Source: CAG-411 sp045124315 (GTDB lineage Bacteria; Bacillota; Clostridia; Lachnospirales; Lachnospiraceae). Taken from it: 64,000 bases of DNA. The stretch lies in assembly GCA_045124315.1 (NCBI GenBank), contig JBGVLO010000070.1, positions 1 to 64,000 of the forward strand, in the 5' to 3' direction. Numbering within the stretch: the stretch's first letter is position 1; every line of letters begins with the position of its first letter. This document shows, piece by piece, positions 54,259-63,563 of the stretch. The notes beneath the pieces were generated by a model, which searched no databases, was not told the DNA's origin, and saw nothing but the letters and a program-made list of their open reading frames with translations. Made by a program: the position numbers and the translations under genes.

Positions 54259-54393
54259 AATCCTCACTCCTTACCTTCCGAGGATTATTATAACACATTT
54301 TTTACATTTTGTACACAAAAACTTTATTTTGTTTTAAATTTTTGTTTTCGTGTAGTGTCTGATTTAATATTTTCACAAAATGCAAAAAGTGTT

Positions 54394-57300
54394 CTATTTT
54401 CTTACTCGAATTTTAATTTTAACTTTTTTTCCATTGTAAGCTTTCACCGTTATCAGTGCCACGCCTGCTTTCTTTGCATGGAGCACACCTTTTTTTGAAA
54501 CGGTAAGAACTTTCTTATTGCTGGAAGTATATTTCAATTGATTACTATACGCATTATTCTTAAAGCTTACTTTTAGAGTGGAATTATTTCCTTTTCTGAT
54601 CACTTTTTTACACTTAACCACAAGCTTTGTAGGTGCCTGCTTCACAACTACTTGGAACGAATACTGTTCCCCAGTAGTATCTGTAATCAGAAGAAGTACA
54701 CTTCCTATTCCAACTGCACGGATACGGTCTGCTCCTTCCACTTTTACAATCTGCTCATTCTCCGATATGGTACTACTTACTGTCTTTCCTGCCAAAGACA
54801 AGCATACACTCTCTCCTACGCCCAAAATGGTTTTCCCTGCATAAGTATATTGTGTTTGAACTGAAATCGGAACCTGTGTTTCTTCCTGTACTTCGGCAAC
54901 AGGAGTCATTGTAGGCTGAGGCTGTGTCGCCTGGTCTGGCGCTGTTACAATCACTTCTACTTTCGGCATAGAGGTAGGCTCTGCTGTAACTTCTGTCTGT
55001 ACCTCATTCCAATCTACTGTCTGAGTTGCCTGTGGAGTCATCACAACGCTTGGAGACATAGTAGACTCCACAGGTTCTGTGTCCTCTTGTGGAGCATCGG
55101 TAACAACCACCGGAGTTCCTGTCACTACTGGAACACTGGTTGGCACACTAACCGGCAGTTCCGTTGGCAGTTCTTCTATCGGTTCTGATGTAACTTCTAT
55201 CAAAGGTTCCATGGTCTCTTCTACCAAATTTTCTTTGCCACGAACAACCACATAAACAAACAAACTGCTATCTGATACATAATATACCTTAATCAGATTA
55301 TTTTCTCCTTCACGTATTGGTTCATACTCCAATTCGTACTGTGCCATATCCAAAGAAGCGATTTTTCCATTCTCATAAATAATATCTACATAGATGTCCT
55401 CTTTCTCCACATCCATTCCCGCTTCTAATTCTTCGCCTCTATAATCCGCACTTATGGATACCGCCTGCAATTGAGATAAGGTAATCGGTACTTCCTTCTC
55501 ATATCCATCTGCAGTATAGAACATCACGCTGGTAGTGTCTTTTTCCAGAACAGTTGGATCAAAGGTATAATCCGTAAAATACTCATTTATGTATCCGTTA
55601 TTATACTCTGCAGTCACTTGGAACTTGCTTGGATTTAGGGTATCCCCTTCATAGAGAACTGCAGTCTGGGTCACGGTAAGGCTTACTACTCTCTTCTTCT
55701 CCACTGTTACTGTTATAGGCGTAGTTACACCCTTATAGGTAAGGTATACAACCTCTTCTCCCGGAGCTCCAAATACCGGATTTCCACTTTCTAACCGAAG
55801 AGAAAATTCCGCATTTTCCAGCGTTTCTGCACTTTCTGCACTTCCATCGTCATACACAGCTTTCGTCAATTCAAAATCTGCAGCCTTTAGCTGTGTACTC
55901 TCCACGAAAACGGTTCCTGCTTTTGCCTGTGCAGATATTTCTTTCATCCGCTTTGCACGAACGGAAACCTCTACCTGCTGAATCAACTCCAGACAATCAA
56001 TGGTGAGCATGATCTTCTTATCTTCATTTCCAATCTCTCGAATCTCTTTTTCGGAACTAGCAGAAATGCTATAACCACTGGATTTATCTTGATTATTTCT
56101 ATAAGGAATTATTTTTTCACTTCCATCCACTGCCACAAGACATACCTCAATCTTATCCGGCTCAAACCCTTTAAAAGTAATGAAATCTTCCTTTTGATAT
56201 GCTCGGATTCCCGTGTAATACTCTTTGTAATCCACATTCTGCGGTTTTGCGATTTTAGCAGTAATAAAGTTGTTGTATTGATTGTTTTCCATAATGTAGG
56301 AGGAACCGTAAATACTTACATTTGTTCCATTTCCGGTTTTACAATTTCCGAATACAGAGGAAGCCCCGTCTGTATCCACCCCTAAAAACTGCACATTAGG
56401 ATTTACCAGGTAAATGGAACTAACATTTCCCATGGCACTGTGCACAATGTTTTCCTTTTTATAATCGGTCATGCAATACTGTTCATCTTCACCTGCAATG
56501 ATCCCTATATTATCTGTAAAATATATTTGTGAATAGGTCAAACCATAAAAATTCGCTTTTGTTTCACTTTGTTCCCCTGACGCAGTAACATCGTAGGTAG
56601 TTCCGCTCTTAAACAATACCGTTCCTTTTCCACCATTTTTTGAAGTGTTGTCAAATTCTATGGTTCCAATGCCATTGGTTACGGAATTATTCCACTGCAT
56701 ATCCTGTCCCTGGCTATTGTAGGAATCTGCAAAGGCTTCTCCTTCTATGGTTACCTTTCCACGATTCTTAAAAATCAACTTATTCGTGTACTTCATACAA
56801 GAAAACGCACCTGTCTCTGCAGTCAAATCTCCACAATCAAATCGTAATTCCTCTATGTTTACACCATCAAACGCACCCGCTTCCAACCGTACAGCCAACT
56901 GGGAATCCGGCTCTTCTTCTGTTCCTACAACAAAATTTTCCAACCCACTGGCATGGTAGAAGAACCGATAAGGAATGGTAATCTCAGACACCTGTGACTC
57001 TCTATCTTTTTTTCCATTTGGATTGCAGAGAAACACGCTATCCACAGCAAAAGAATTTTCGAATATTGCTTCCGGCTTTCCTCCATATTTGCTGTCATAC
57101 ATGGCTTCCTGTAAAATCGAACCATTCAGTTCTACCCGTTTGAGGCTGCTGCAATTGGCAAAGGCACGGCTGCCAAATAAAACATCACAAGGAAATTCCA
57201 AGTTTTCCAAACCTGTGCCGGAAAATGCATACTCATCAAATAACACCTTGTTCACTTCATCTGCGTAAGCAATCTCTGTTAATCCGGTACATCCTTCAAA

Positions 57301-58434
57301 CGTATATTTTGGTACATAAAGATTTTTTCCTTTTAATTCCACCCTTTTCAAAGAAGTACAATCCTGATACACGCCCACTCCCAGGTAATACAAATGAGTG
57401 TCGGAAGCTGACATGCTGGCATTTCTCAAGTTAGTACCGGTGTAAGACTGTTTCACATCGTACTTTCCTTCCGTATCCATAATACCTTCTGTCCACTGCT
57501 CTGGTAACAAATAATTCTTAAGTGCTCTACAATTAGCAAATACATGATTCCCCATCATATGAATAGACGAGCCATCTGCAGCTTGCCCATCCTCTCCCAC
57601 TACAGATACGGATTGTAACTGCTGGCAGTTTAAAAATGCATAGTCACACACTCTCTGGTAGCTGTCCGGAATGGTTACATTTTTCAAATTCTGACAATTT
57701 GCAAAACCATAATCTCCAATTTCAATACACGGAATATCATAATAAGCGGCTTCTGAGGTCTGGTAACCACCTTCCAATTTTGGAAGCGACACCGCTTTAA
57801 TCTCTTTCGGTAATGCAATCGTTCCATTGACTTTATCCAACTGGCTTTTATCTTTCAAGTGCAGGTTCACCGCTGCATACATGGTCCCTACGCTTCTTCC
57901 TCCATAGAAGAGATTCTCCTGGGATGACAAGCTGATACACACGATACTATACTCATAAGTGATTCCATTGTAATTGTATACAAATTCTGTCTGATTATTT
58001 CTAGAAACCGCAGTAGCATAACAAAATCCATTGCTGCCTCCACCTTCGGTATAAAAACTGCTGTAGATGTCCTCTTCATTGATCACCGTACTACTACCCC
58101 ACTTGCTAAACTGAGGCATCTCCAATAATTCTTTTCCGGTAAACCAGATTTTTAAAATATTGCTGTGCAAAATATTTCGATAAGCAGTAACACCGGGACT
58201 CTGTGGTAAAACAAAAGATCCGGTCTCCTTTTCTATGCCAATTTTATACTTTTCAGCCATATTACGGTCTGTAATCATGCTATCCAGAATGGTAGTGCTG
58301 TCCTCTTTCTCGCACATAGCCTTTGCCCTGTTCCCCCCATAAGACAATCCCTGTGTGCTTCCTATTCCCACTACTGCTGCCATCACAAATGCCAACAGGC
58401 GTTTCTTACTGTGTTTTCTTCTCTTCATGCTCAA
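54394..58434 (-). CDS. Giant secreted BspA-type LRR protein with Ig-like domains
   Basis: A 1346-aa exported protein. After a signal peptide (LLAFVMAAVVGIGSTQGLSYG), residues about 200-560 hold LRR_5/BspA leucine-rich repeats (GDYGFANCQNLKNVTIPDSY, YVPKYTFEGCTGLTEIAY). Several bacterial Ig-like (Big_3/4) domains follow, at about 780-1080 (TAVLYEGDTLNPSKFQVTA, DYRGEELEAGMDV), then a Thr/Pro/Val-rich linker of about 130 residues, and a C-terminal lysine-rich Big_2 module (YTSSNKKVLTVSKKGV). No LPXTG motif. The domain order suits a surface adhesin; the ligand cannot be told. Confidence 0.88.
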   Translation of the reverse strand: MSMKRRKHSKKRLLAFVMAAVVGIGSTQGLSYGGNRAKAMCEKEDSTTILDSMITDRNMAEKYKIGIEKETGSFVLPQSPGVTAYRNILHSNILKIWFTGKELLEMPQFSKWGSSTVINEEDIYSSFYTEGGGSNGFCYATAVSRNNQTEFVYNYNGITYEYSIVCISLSSQENLFYGGRSVGTMYAAVNLHLKDKSQLDKVNGTIALPKEIKAVSLPKLEGGYQTSEAAYYDIPCIEIGDYGFANCQNLKNVTIPDSYQRVCDYAFLNCQQLQSVSVVGEDGQAADGSSIHMMGNHVFANCRALKNYLLPEQWTEGIMDTEGKYDVKQSYTGTNLRNASMSASDTHLYYLGVGVYQDCTSLKRVELKGKNLYVPKYTFEGCTGLTEIAYADEVNKVLFDEYAFSGTGLENLEFPCDVLFGSRAFANCSSLKRVELNGSILQEAMYDSKYGGKPEAIFENSFAVDSVFLCNPNGKKDRESQVSEITIPYRFFYHASGLENFVVGTEEEPDSQLAVRLEAGAFDGVNIEELRFDCGDLTAETGAFSCMKYTNKLIFKNRGKVTIEGEAFADSYNSQGQDMQWNNSVTNGIGTIEFDNTSKNGGKGTVLFKSGTTYDVTASGEQSETKANFYGLTYSQIYFTDNIGIIAGEDEQYCMTDYKKENIVHSAMGNVSSIYLVNPNVQFLGVDTDGASSVFGNCKTGNGTNVSIYGSSYIMENNQYNNFITAKIAKPQNVDYKEYYTGIRAYQKEDFITFKGFEPDKIEVCLVAVDGSEKIIPYRNNQDKSSGYSISASSEKEIREIGNEDKKIMLTIDCLELIQQVEVSVRAKRMKEISAQAKAGTVFVESTQLKAADFELTKAVYDDGSAESAETLENAEFSLRLESGNPVFGAPGEEVVYLTYKGVTTPITVTVEKKRVVSLTVTQTAVLYEGDTLNPSKFQVTAEYNNGYINEYFTDYTFDPTVLEKDTTSVMFYTADGYEKEVPITLSQLQAVSISADYRGEELEAGMDVEKEDIYVDIIYENGKIASLDMAQYELEYEPIREGENNLIKVYYVSDSSLFVYVVVRGKENLVEETMEPLIEVTSEPIEELPTELPVSVPTSVPVVTGTPVVVTDAPQEDTEPVESTMSPSVVMTPQATQTVDWNEVQTEVTAEPTSMPKVEVIVTAPDQATQPQPTMTPVAEVQEETQVPISVQTQYTYAGKTILGVGESVCLSLAGKTVSSTISENEQIVKVEGADRIRAVGIGSVLLLITDTTGEQYSFQVVVKQAPTKLVVKCKKVIRKGNNSTLKVSFKNNAYSNQLKYTSSNKKVLTVSKKGVLHAKKAGVALITVKAYNGKKVKIKIRVRK

Positions 58435-58689
58435 AACCCTTTCTCGTGAGTTTTCTTCTGCTTTTTCACGATAATCGTAACATATTTGTAATAAATTTGC
58501 AATATTTTACAAAATCGTTTCTATCCAGTAATCGCTGGCACTTTTTGGTTTTTTATGACACCTGCTTCCCTTTTTACTTTTTGAGATATAAAAATCCCCC
58601 TTAAATAGATTTGGGTTATTCACCTTGTCTACTTAAGGGGGATTATATCAAGAACGATTGCTCTTTCCTATCATTTTGCCCACCAATCA
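58435..58689. terminator. Gap with a terminator hairpin
   Basis: ATCCCCCTTAA (58594) pairs with TTAAGGGGGAT (58643), flanked by A/T runs, and serves the HsdR-N-type gene. Nothing else is seen in this gap except AT-rich promoter-like DNA for the LRR gene. Confidence 0.7.
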
Positions 58690-59757
58690 TTAATTGTTTT
58701 CATAGGTCTTTGCTATCTGAATCAATTGCTTTTTATATTTAAATATATCAATTAAATTTTCAATTAGATACTTTTCAAACAATTTTGTACCATTTGCGTT
58801 CTTAGCCCCATTTGGTATATGTATATATTTCTTTCCAGTGTTAAAATACAATCTACATATAGGTTTTACATTACTATCATTATATAGAACACTAAAATAA
58901 CTCTCCGTATCTCTATAATATACATTATGCAAATCAACTTCTTCTGCCAAAATTGCTCTCACAATATTAAATCCTTGTATTTCTTCTTCCGTAGTAACAA
59001 TTTTGCTTACATGCTCTTTCTTTTCTTCTTCTCCAACTGTCTCATTTTTAGGTAGTAGAGCTTTCTGAACACGATCATTAACAATATCCGTAATACAATT
59101 AGAAAATACCTCGTTTATTAGCGGTCTAAATTCTTCGATAGTCTTTTGCGTTTTTTTAGAATCATAAACGTCTGCCAAAACAGTTTTCACTAATTCATCC
59201 GTTACATTTTCCATTTGTGCCTTAAACCATTCTTCGATTCTCATGGAATATTTTCTTTTTCGAGCAATATCTACAATCATATCTTGATCAAAACATTCTT
59301 TTCTAAATCTCAACAAACTATTAATATCTGCTTCTGTCAAGTCACTCATATCGACTTCTAAAAATGGTACTAAGTCCATCGTATTTGCCTTTTCTATATC
59401 AGTATAAAATTTGTATTGAATTCCATTGGTTAAAATTGCAAACTTGGCTGAGGTTGCACAAAAGTATTTAAATAACTGTGAATGATGTTTTTCTAATTCT
59501 TCCCCACACCATTTGCATTCAATCAATATTTCAAGAGAATTTTCCAAAACAATTGCATAATCTACCTTTTCAAACTTTGTATTTCCAACACCCGCAGTAT
59601 ACTCTGGGCAAAATTCTCTTGGATTAGAAACATCATATCCCAATAACTGAAAGAAAGGTATTATCATAGACATTTTCGTCGCTTCTTCATTAGAAACCGC
59701 ATCTCTAACCTCTATTACTTTGTTTGCTAAATTTCTAATATCATCTGAAAAAGACAT
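58690..59757 (-). CDS. HsdR N-terminal domain (HSDR_N_2) nuclease-like protein
   Basis: A 355-aa protein matching the type I restriction HsdR N-terminal domain as a stand-alone gene. SNEEATKMSMIIPFFQLLGYDVSNPREFCPEY and VDYAIVLENSLEILIECKW give the PD-(D/E)XK residues (D, E and K). The C-terminal part has DTESYFSVLYND and YFNTGKKYIHIPNG, a C-terminal module common in these stand-alone proteins. The ATG at 59757 is 9 bases from GGGGGG and is preferred to 59766. No HsdM or HsdS is nearby. It may be a defence nuclease or regulator; this is inference. Confidence 0.82.
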   Translation of the reverse strand: MSFSDDIRNLANKVIEVRDAVSNEEATKMSMIIPFFQLLGYDVSNPREFCPEYTAGVGNTKFEKVDYAIVLENSLEILIECKWCGEELEKHHSQLFKYFCATSAKFAILTNGIQYKFYTDIEKANTMDLVPFLEVDMSDLTEADINSLLRFRKECFDQDMIVDIARKRKYSMRIEEWFKAQMENVTDELVKTVLADVYDSKKTQKTIEEFRPLINEVFSNCITDIVNDRVQKALLPKNETVGEEEKKEHVSKIVTTEEEIQGFNIVRAILAEEVDLHNVYYRDTESYFSVLYNDSNVKPICRLYFNTGKKYIHIPNGAKNANGTKLFEKYLIENLIDIFKYKKQLIQIAKTYENN

Positions 59758-59910
59758 ATTTCTCATCCCCCCATCATATAAGTTCTTTTCCCTACTTTTT
59801 TATTATACTGTATCATAGGGTATTTTTGCAATAAAGTATTCACAGACGATACCTGGCCTTTTATGAAAGGGTTAAAGCTTAAGAAAATGCCATTCGTTCG
59901 CATGTCTTTT

Positions 59911-61011
59911 TTAATTGTTCACTGGAACCGCAATTTTTTCAGATAATGTGTTAGCGTAGTCCGTGCTTAATTGACCATTTAGCGCTTTTGCTCCCCATGG
60001 GGCTCCTTCTGCAGAGCCATGATATTCTATACTTGACACACCAACAAATGCATTGGGGCCGATACTCACCACTCCATTTGGGACCGTTAAATTCGTCAGC
60101 CCTACACAACCACTAAATGCCCTTTCTCCGATACTGGTTACACTCTCCGGTATGGTTATACTCTCTAGTTTACTGCGATCCTCAAACGCACTATCTCCTA
60201 TCTTTGTTACTCCCTGTGGGATAGTTACATTTTTCAAGCCACTATCTCTGTACTTTACCAGCTCACTCCCAATCATGCAGAATCCATCTTCATCACGATC
60301 GATGATGGTCAATCCTCGTTCTGTCAAATCAAATTTGCTGTTATTCTTGACATTTTCTTTCATCATATAGCAATTCTCAAATACAGGTGTCTCATAATAA
60401 CCTTCCTTTATTTTCCCGATTTTCTTCACGCTTTTTGGAATGGTAATACTTTTTAATCCTATACAGCCAGAAAACGCACCGCCATCAATTTTTTCCACAC
60501 TCTTTGGTAAGATTACACTCTCTAGGCTTGTGCAACCTGAAAATGCACCAAAGGCAATACTTTTCACTCTCTTTGGTATCGTGATTTTCTTTAGATTCTT
60601 GCAACCACTAAATGCAAAATCACCGATACTTGTCACTCCCTTTGGTATCGATATGCTCTCTAAACTTCTACATCTCTCAAAGGCACACTCACCGATACTA
60701 ATCACCGTCTTTGGTATAGTTATTTTCCTTAGATTCTCGCAACCAGAAAATGTACCTTCGCCAATACTTGTAACCCCATCTGGAATGATTGACTGTGTAG
60801 CAGTGGCTTTATTCTTTACGTCTACTACTGTCTTTCCATCTTGAGAAAGCACCAATTCAGCCTGCTCGCTATTGCTCAATGGATCACTTGATACCGTTTC
60901 GCTCATGCCCAAAATTGGTTCACTCGTTGCCTGCGCCACATTTCTTCCTGACATAGATGCACATAAAAGGGACAGTGCCATACCAAACGCAATCATTTTT
61001 TTCTTCTTCAT
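59911..61011 (-). CDS. Secreted BspA-type leucine-rich repeat protein
   Basis: A 366-aa exported protein: signal peptide (KKKKMIAFGMALSLLCAS) and about ten LRR_5 repeats of 23 residues of the form TSIGEGTFSGCENLRKITIPK. A break between repeats (about 215-255) has CMIGSELVKYRDSGLKN. BspA-like LRR proteins are bacterial surface adhesins. AAAGGAGAG precedes the ATG. Confidence 0.9.
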   Translation of the reverse strand: MKKKKMIAFGMALSLLCASMSGRNVAQATSEPILGMSETVSSDPLSNSEQAELVLSQDGKTVVDVKNKATATQSIIPDGVTSIGEGTFSGCENLRKITIPKTVISIGECAFERCRSLESISIPKGVTSIGDFAFSGCKNLKKITIPKRVKSIAFGAFSGCTSLESVILPKSVEKIDGGAFSGCIGLKSITIPKSVKKIGKIKEGYYETPVFENCYMMKENVKNNSKFDLTERGLTIIDRDEDGFCMIGSELVKYRDSGLKNVTIPQGVTKIGDSAFEDRSKLESITIPESVTSIGERAFSGCVGLTNLTVPNGVVSIGPNAFVGVSSIEYHGSAEGAPWGAKALNGQLSTDYANTLSEKIAVPVNN

Positions 61012-61115
61012 TCTTTTCTCTCTCCTTTACTTTTGGGTAGTGTACTACCTGTTGTCTTTCAATAAAAATACAACTGTTCGATTAAAAAAGTTACAAAAAA
61101 TATATGAAAATTTGT

Positions 61116-61159
61116 AAAAAGAGCATCCAAACGCCATTTCCAATCTGAATACTCTTTTT
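61116..61159 (-). terminator. Terminator of the DUF285 gene
   Basis: AAAAAGAGTAT.CAGATTGG and its complement GAGCATCC...; nearly the same sequence recurs at 63506-63549, after another gene of this block. Confidence 0.8.
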
Positions 61160-61166
61160 GCATCAA

Positions 61167-63422
61167 TTATTCTTTTGTTAAGATAATACTCATGGTTGCA
61201 TTGTTCGGAATTGTCTGATAGGTATTTCCATCACTGCCTCTCCATACTCCTTCCGGCAAAGAAACCACTTGACCTCCGGTCCTTTTTGGAGTATTGATCT
61301 GCTTCAGGTTATTACACTGGGCAAACAGATCCGTCGCATTTGATCCTTTTGACATATCGAAAGTTGCTACTCTCGATGTATCGAATCCGCTTATATCTAA
61401 AGCTGTTAAATTACTGCAACCGGCAAACAGATTTTCCATAAAAAGTACGTTTGAAGTATCAAATTTACTTAAATCTAAATTGGTAAGACCACTACAATTT
61501 GCAAACATATCATTCATGTATTCCACTTTTGAGGTATTCATCGTGCTTACATCTATGGATGTCAAGCTTCTACAATCCTTAAACATCCCTAACGTACTTG
61601 CCAAATTTGAGGTATCCAGTTTGCTTATATCCAAGGATGCCAAACTGCTGCAACCTGCAAACATTTCATTCATAGCTGTAACTTGAGATGTGTTAAGTTT
61701 ACTTACATCTATAGAAGTCAAACTGCTGCAGTCCTTAAACATCCACCCCATATTCTTTACTTTTGATGTATCCATTCCGCTTACATCTAATGAAGTCAAA
61801 CTACTACATCCCATAAACATCTCAGCCATATAGATTGCTTTGGATGTATCAAATTTACTTGTATCAAAAGAAGTCAAACCACTGCATCCCTTAAACATAC
61901 CACCCATATTGGTTACTTTGGATGTATCCAGTTCACTTACATCTATGGATGTCAAACCACTACATCCAGAAAACAGATAACCCATGTTGGTTACTTTGGA
62001 TGTATCAAATTTACTTGTATCAAAAGAAATCAAACCACTACATCCGGAAAACATTCCAAACATGTCTGTCACATTGGATGTATCCAGTTTGCTTACATCT
62101 ATGGATGTCAAACCACTACATCCACCAAACATTCCACTCATACTTTTCACATTGGATGTATCCAGTTTACTTACATCAATAGACTTCAAGCTACTGCATT
62201 CAGCAAACATATCACTCGTGCCTATTACTTTGGATGTATTCAATTTACTTACATCTATGGAACCCAACTTACTACATCCCTCAAACATACCTATCATATT
62301 TGTTACATTGGATGTATTGAGTTTATCTAAACTCAGTTTCTTAAGACTAGAACATCCGGAAAACAGGCTCCCCATGTCGGTCACTTTCGATGTATTAAGT
62401 TTTCCTATCTTTATACTGAAAAGATTTGTACACACCTGAAACATACCATTCATATTTCTTAAATTTGAAACATCCAGTTTACTGATATCTATAGAAGTTA
62501 ACCCCTCGCACCCGGCAAACATATGATACATTGTTTTAACCCTTGATGTATTCAGTTTATTTAAGTTCAAATTTTTAAGACTGGAACACAAGGAAAACAT
62601 TTCACTCATATTCGTTACTTTGGATGTGTTCCATTTATTTATATTTAATTTTGTAAGATTAGAACATCCAGAAAACATTTCACGCATATTCGTTACTTTG
62701 GATGTGTTCCATTTACTTATATCTAATTTTGTCAGATCGCTACAATCATAAAACATACTTCTCATATTTGTTACTTTGGATGTATTAAATTTGCTTACGT
62801 CTAGATTAGTCAACCCCTTACACCAAGCAAACATTTCACTCATATCCGTCACTTTGGATGTATCTAATTTACTGATATCCACCCTTGTCAATTTGGATAA
62901 GCCGTAAAAAAGATAAGATAAATCGGTTGCCCCTTTTACCTCTATTCTGGCACTTTTAATTTTATCTCTGTATGGATACCACCCCGGTCCTGTGGAAGGT
63001 GCGATTTGTAATACATCCTCTTCACCATACTCCAATTTCGCCTTCGAATATATATTCCCGGTTCCTTTCACTTCCAACAACCCATTTTTATATATTTTCC
63101 ATTTTGTCTTTTTATAAGAGCCGGAATGAAGTACGTTCCCCTTCCCTGTTGGAGGTACAGTTTCTATCGGTCCTGGTGTTTCGGTTTGTTCTCCCACTTC
63201 CGGCATGGATATTGTTTCTGGGATGGGCATATCATTTGCTTGTGCTGGCACCATGGTACCTGATGCGCTTGTTGATATGAATGTGGTATCCATACTTTCT
63301 GCTTTTGTTTTGTCAGAGACATATTCTTTTGAAGCTGCCTCCACTGGTGACACGGTCAATTGCCCCATTGCCAATGCCAGTGTCAAAATAATTGCTGTAA
63401 TTTTTCTTTGTTGTTTTCTCAT
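61167..63422 (-). CDS. Secreted DUF285/BspA-type repeat protein
   Basis: A 751-aa exported protein. The start at 63422 (AGGAAGAG upstream) gives the signal peptide RKITAIILTLALAMGQLTVS. A Pro/Thr-rich segment and a short beta domain (HSGSYKKTKWKIYKNG) lead to nineteen consecutive 26-residue repeats of the type TSKVTNMGGMFKGCSGLTSF (DUF285), residues about 188-681, plus partial repeats at both ends. The C-terminus is a short beta-rich cap. These repeats form a solenoid found in surface proteins of Mycoplasma and gut Firmicutes. Likely an adhesin or host-interaction protein. Confidence 0.9.
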   Translation of the reverse strand: MRKQQRKITAIILTLALAMGQLTVSPVEAASKEYVSDKTKAESMDTTFISTSASGTMVPAQANDMPIPETISMPEVGEQTETPGPIETVPPTGKGNVLHSGSYKKTKWKIYKNGLLEVKGTGNIYSKAKLEYGEEDVLQIAPSTGPGWYPYRDKIKSARIEVKGATDLSYLFYGLSKLTRVDISKLDTSKVTDMSEMFAWCKGLTNLDVSKFNTSKVTNMRSMFYDCSDLTKLDISKWNTSKVTNMREMFSGCSNLTKLNINKWNTSKVTNMSEMFSLCSSLKNLNLNKLNTSRVKTMYHMFAGCEGLTSIDISKLDVSNLRNMNGMFQVCTNLFSIKIGKLNTSKVTDMGSLFSGCSSLKKLSLDKLNTSNVTNMIGMFEGCSKLGSIDVSKLNTSKVIGTSDMFAECSSLKSIDVSKLDTSNVKSMSGMFGGCSGLTSIDVSKLDTSNVTDMFGMFSGCSGLISFDTSKFDTSKVTNMGYLFSGCSGLTSIDVSELDTSKVTNMGGMFKGCSGLTSFDTSKFDTSKAIYMAEMFMGCSSLTSLDVSGMDTSKVKNMGWMFKDCSSLTSIDVSKLNTSQVTAMNEMFAGCSSLASLDISKLDTSNLASTLGMFKDCRSLTSIDVSTMNTSKVEYMNDMFANCSGLTNLDLSKFDTSNVLFMENLFAGCSNLTALDISGFDTSRVATFDMSKGSNATDLFAQCNNLKQINTPKRTGGQVVSLPEGVWRGSDGNTYQTIPNNATMSIILTKE
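61380..62861 (-). repeat. Nineteen tandem 78-bp repeats (DUF285 coding)
   Basis: The DNA repeats in 78-base units coding TSx(V/L)xxMxxMFxxCSxL(T/K)xxD(V/I)SK(L/F)(D/N). Some neighbours are close to identical at DNA level (near 61900-62200), which would favour unequal recombination. Confidence 0.85.
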
Positions 63423-63505
63423 ACTCACTCTTCCTTTCTCATTTTTATTTTTCAATAGGAATACAAGAGACTGGCTAAAAAGGTTACAAAAAATAAAAAA
63501 ATTTG

Positions 63506-63549
63506 AAAAAGAGCATCCAGATGCCATGCCAATCTGAATGCTCTTTTTG
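63506..63549 (-). terminator. Terminator of the window-edge LRR gene
   Basis: AAAAAGAGCAT.CAGAT and ATCTG.ATGCTCTTTTT; near copy of 61116-61159. Confidence 0.85.
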
Positions 63550-63563
63550 TCTCTATTATTCTT

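Noticed and set aside
61922..62439. Plus-strand frames opposite the DUF285 repeats
   Set aside because: They mirror the repeat periodicity of the real minus-strand gene and have no start signals.
61380..62861. CRISPR array
   Set aside because: The 78-base repeats are coding (DUF285) and have no unique spacers.
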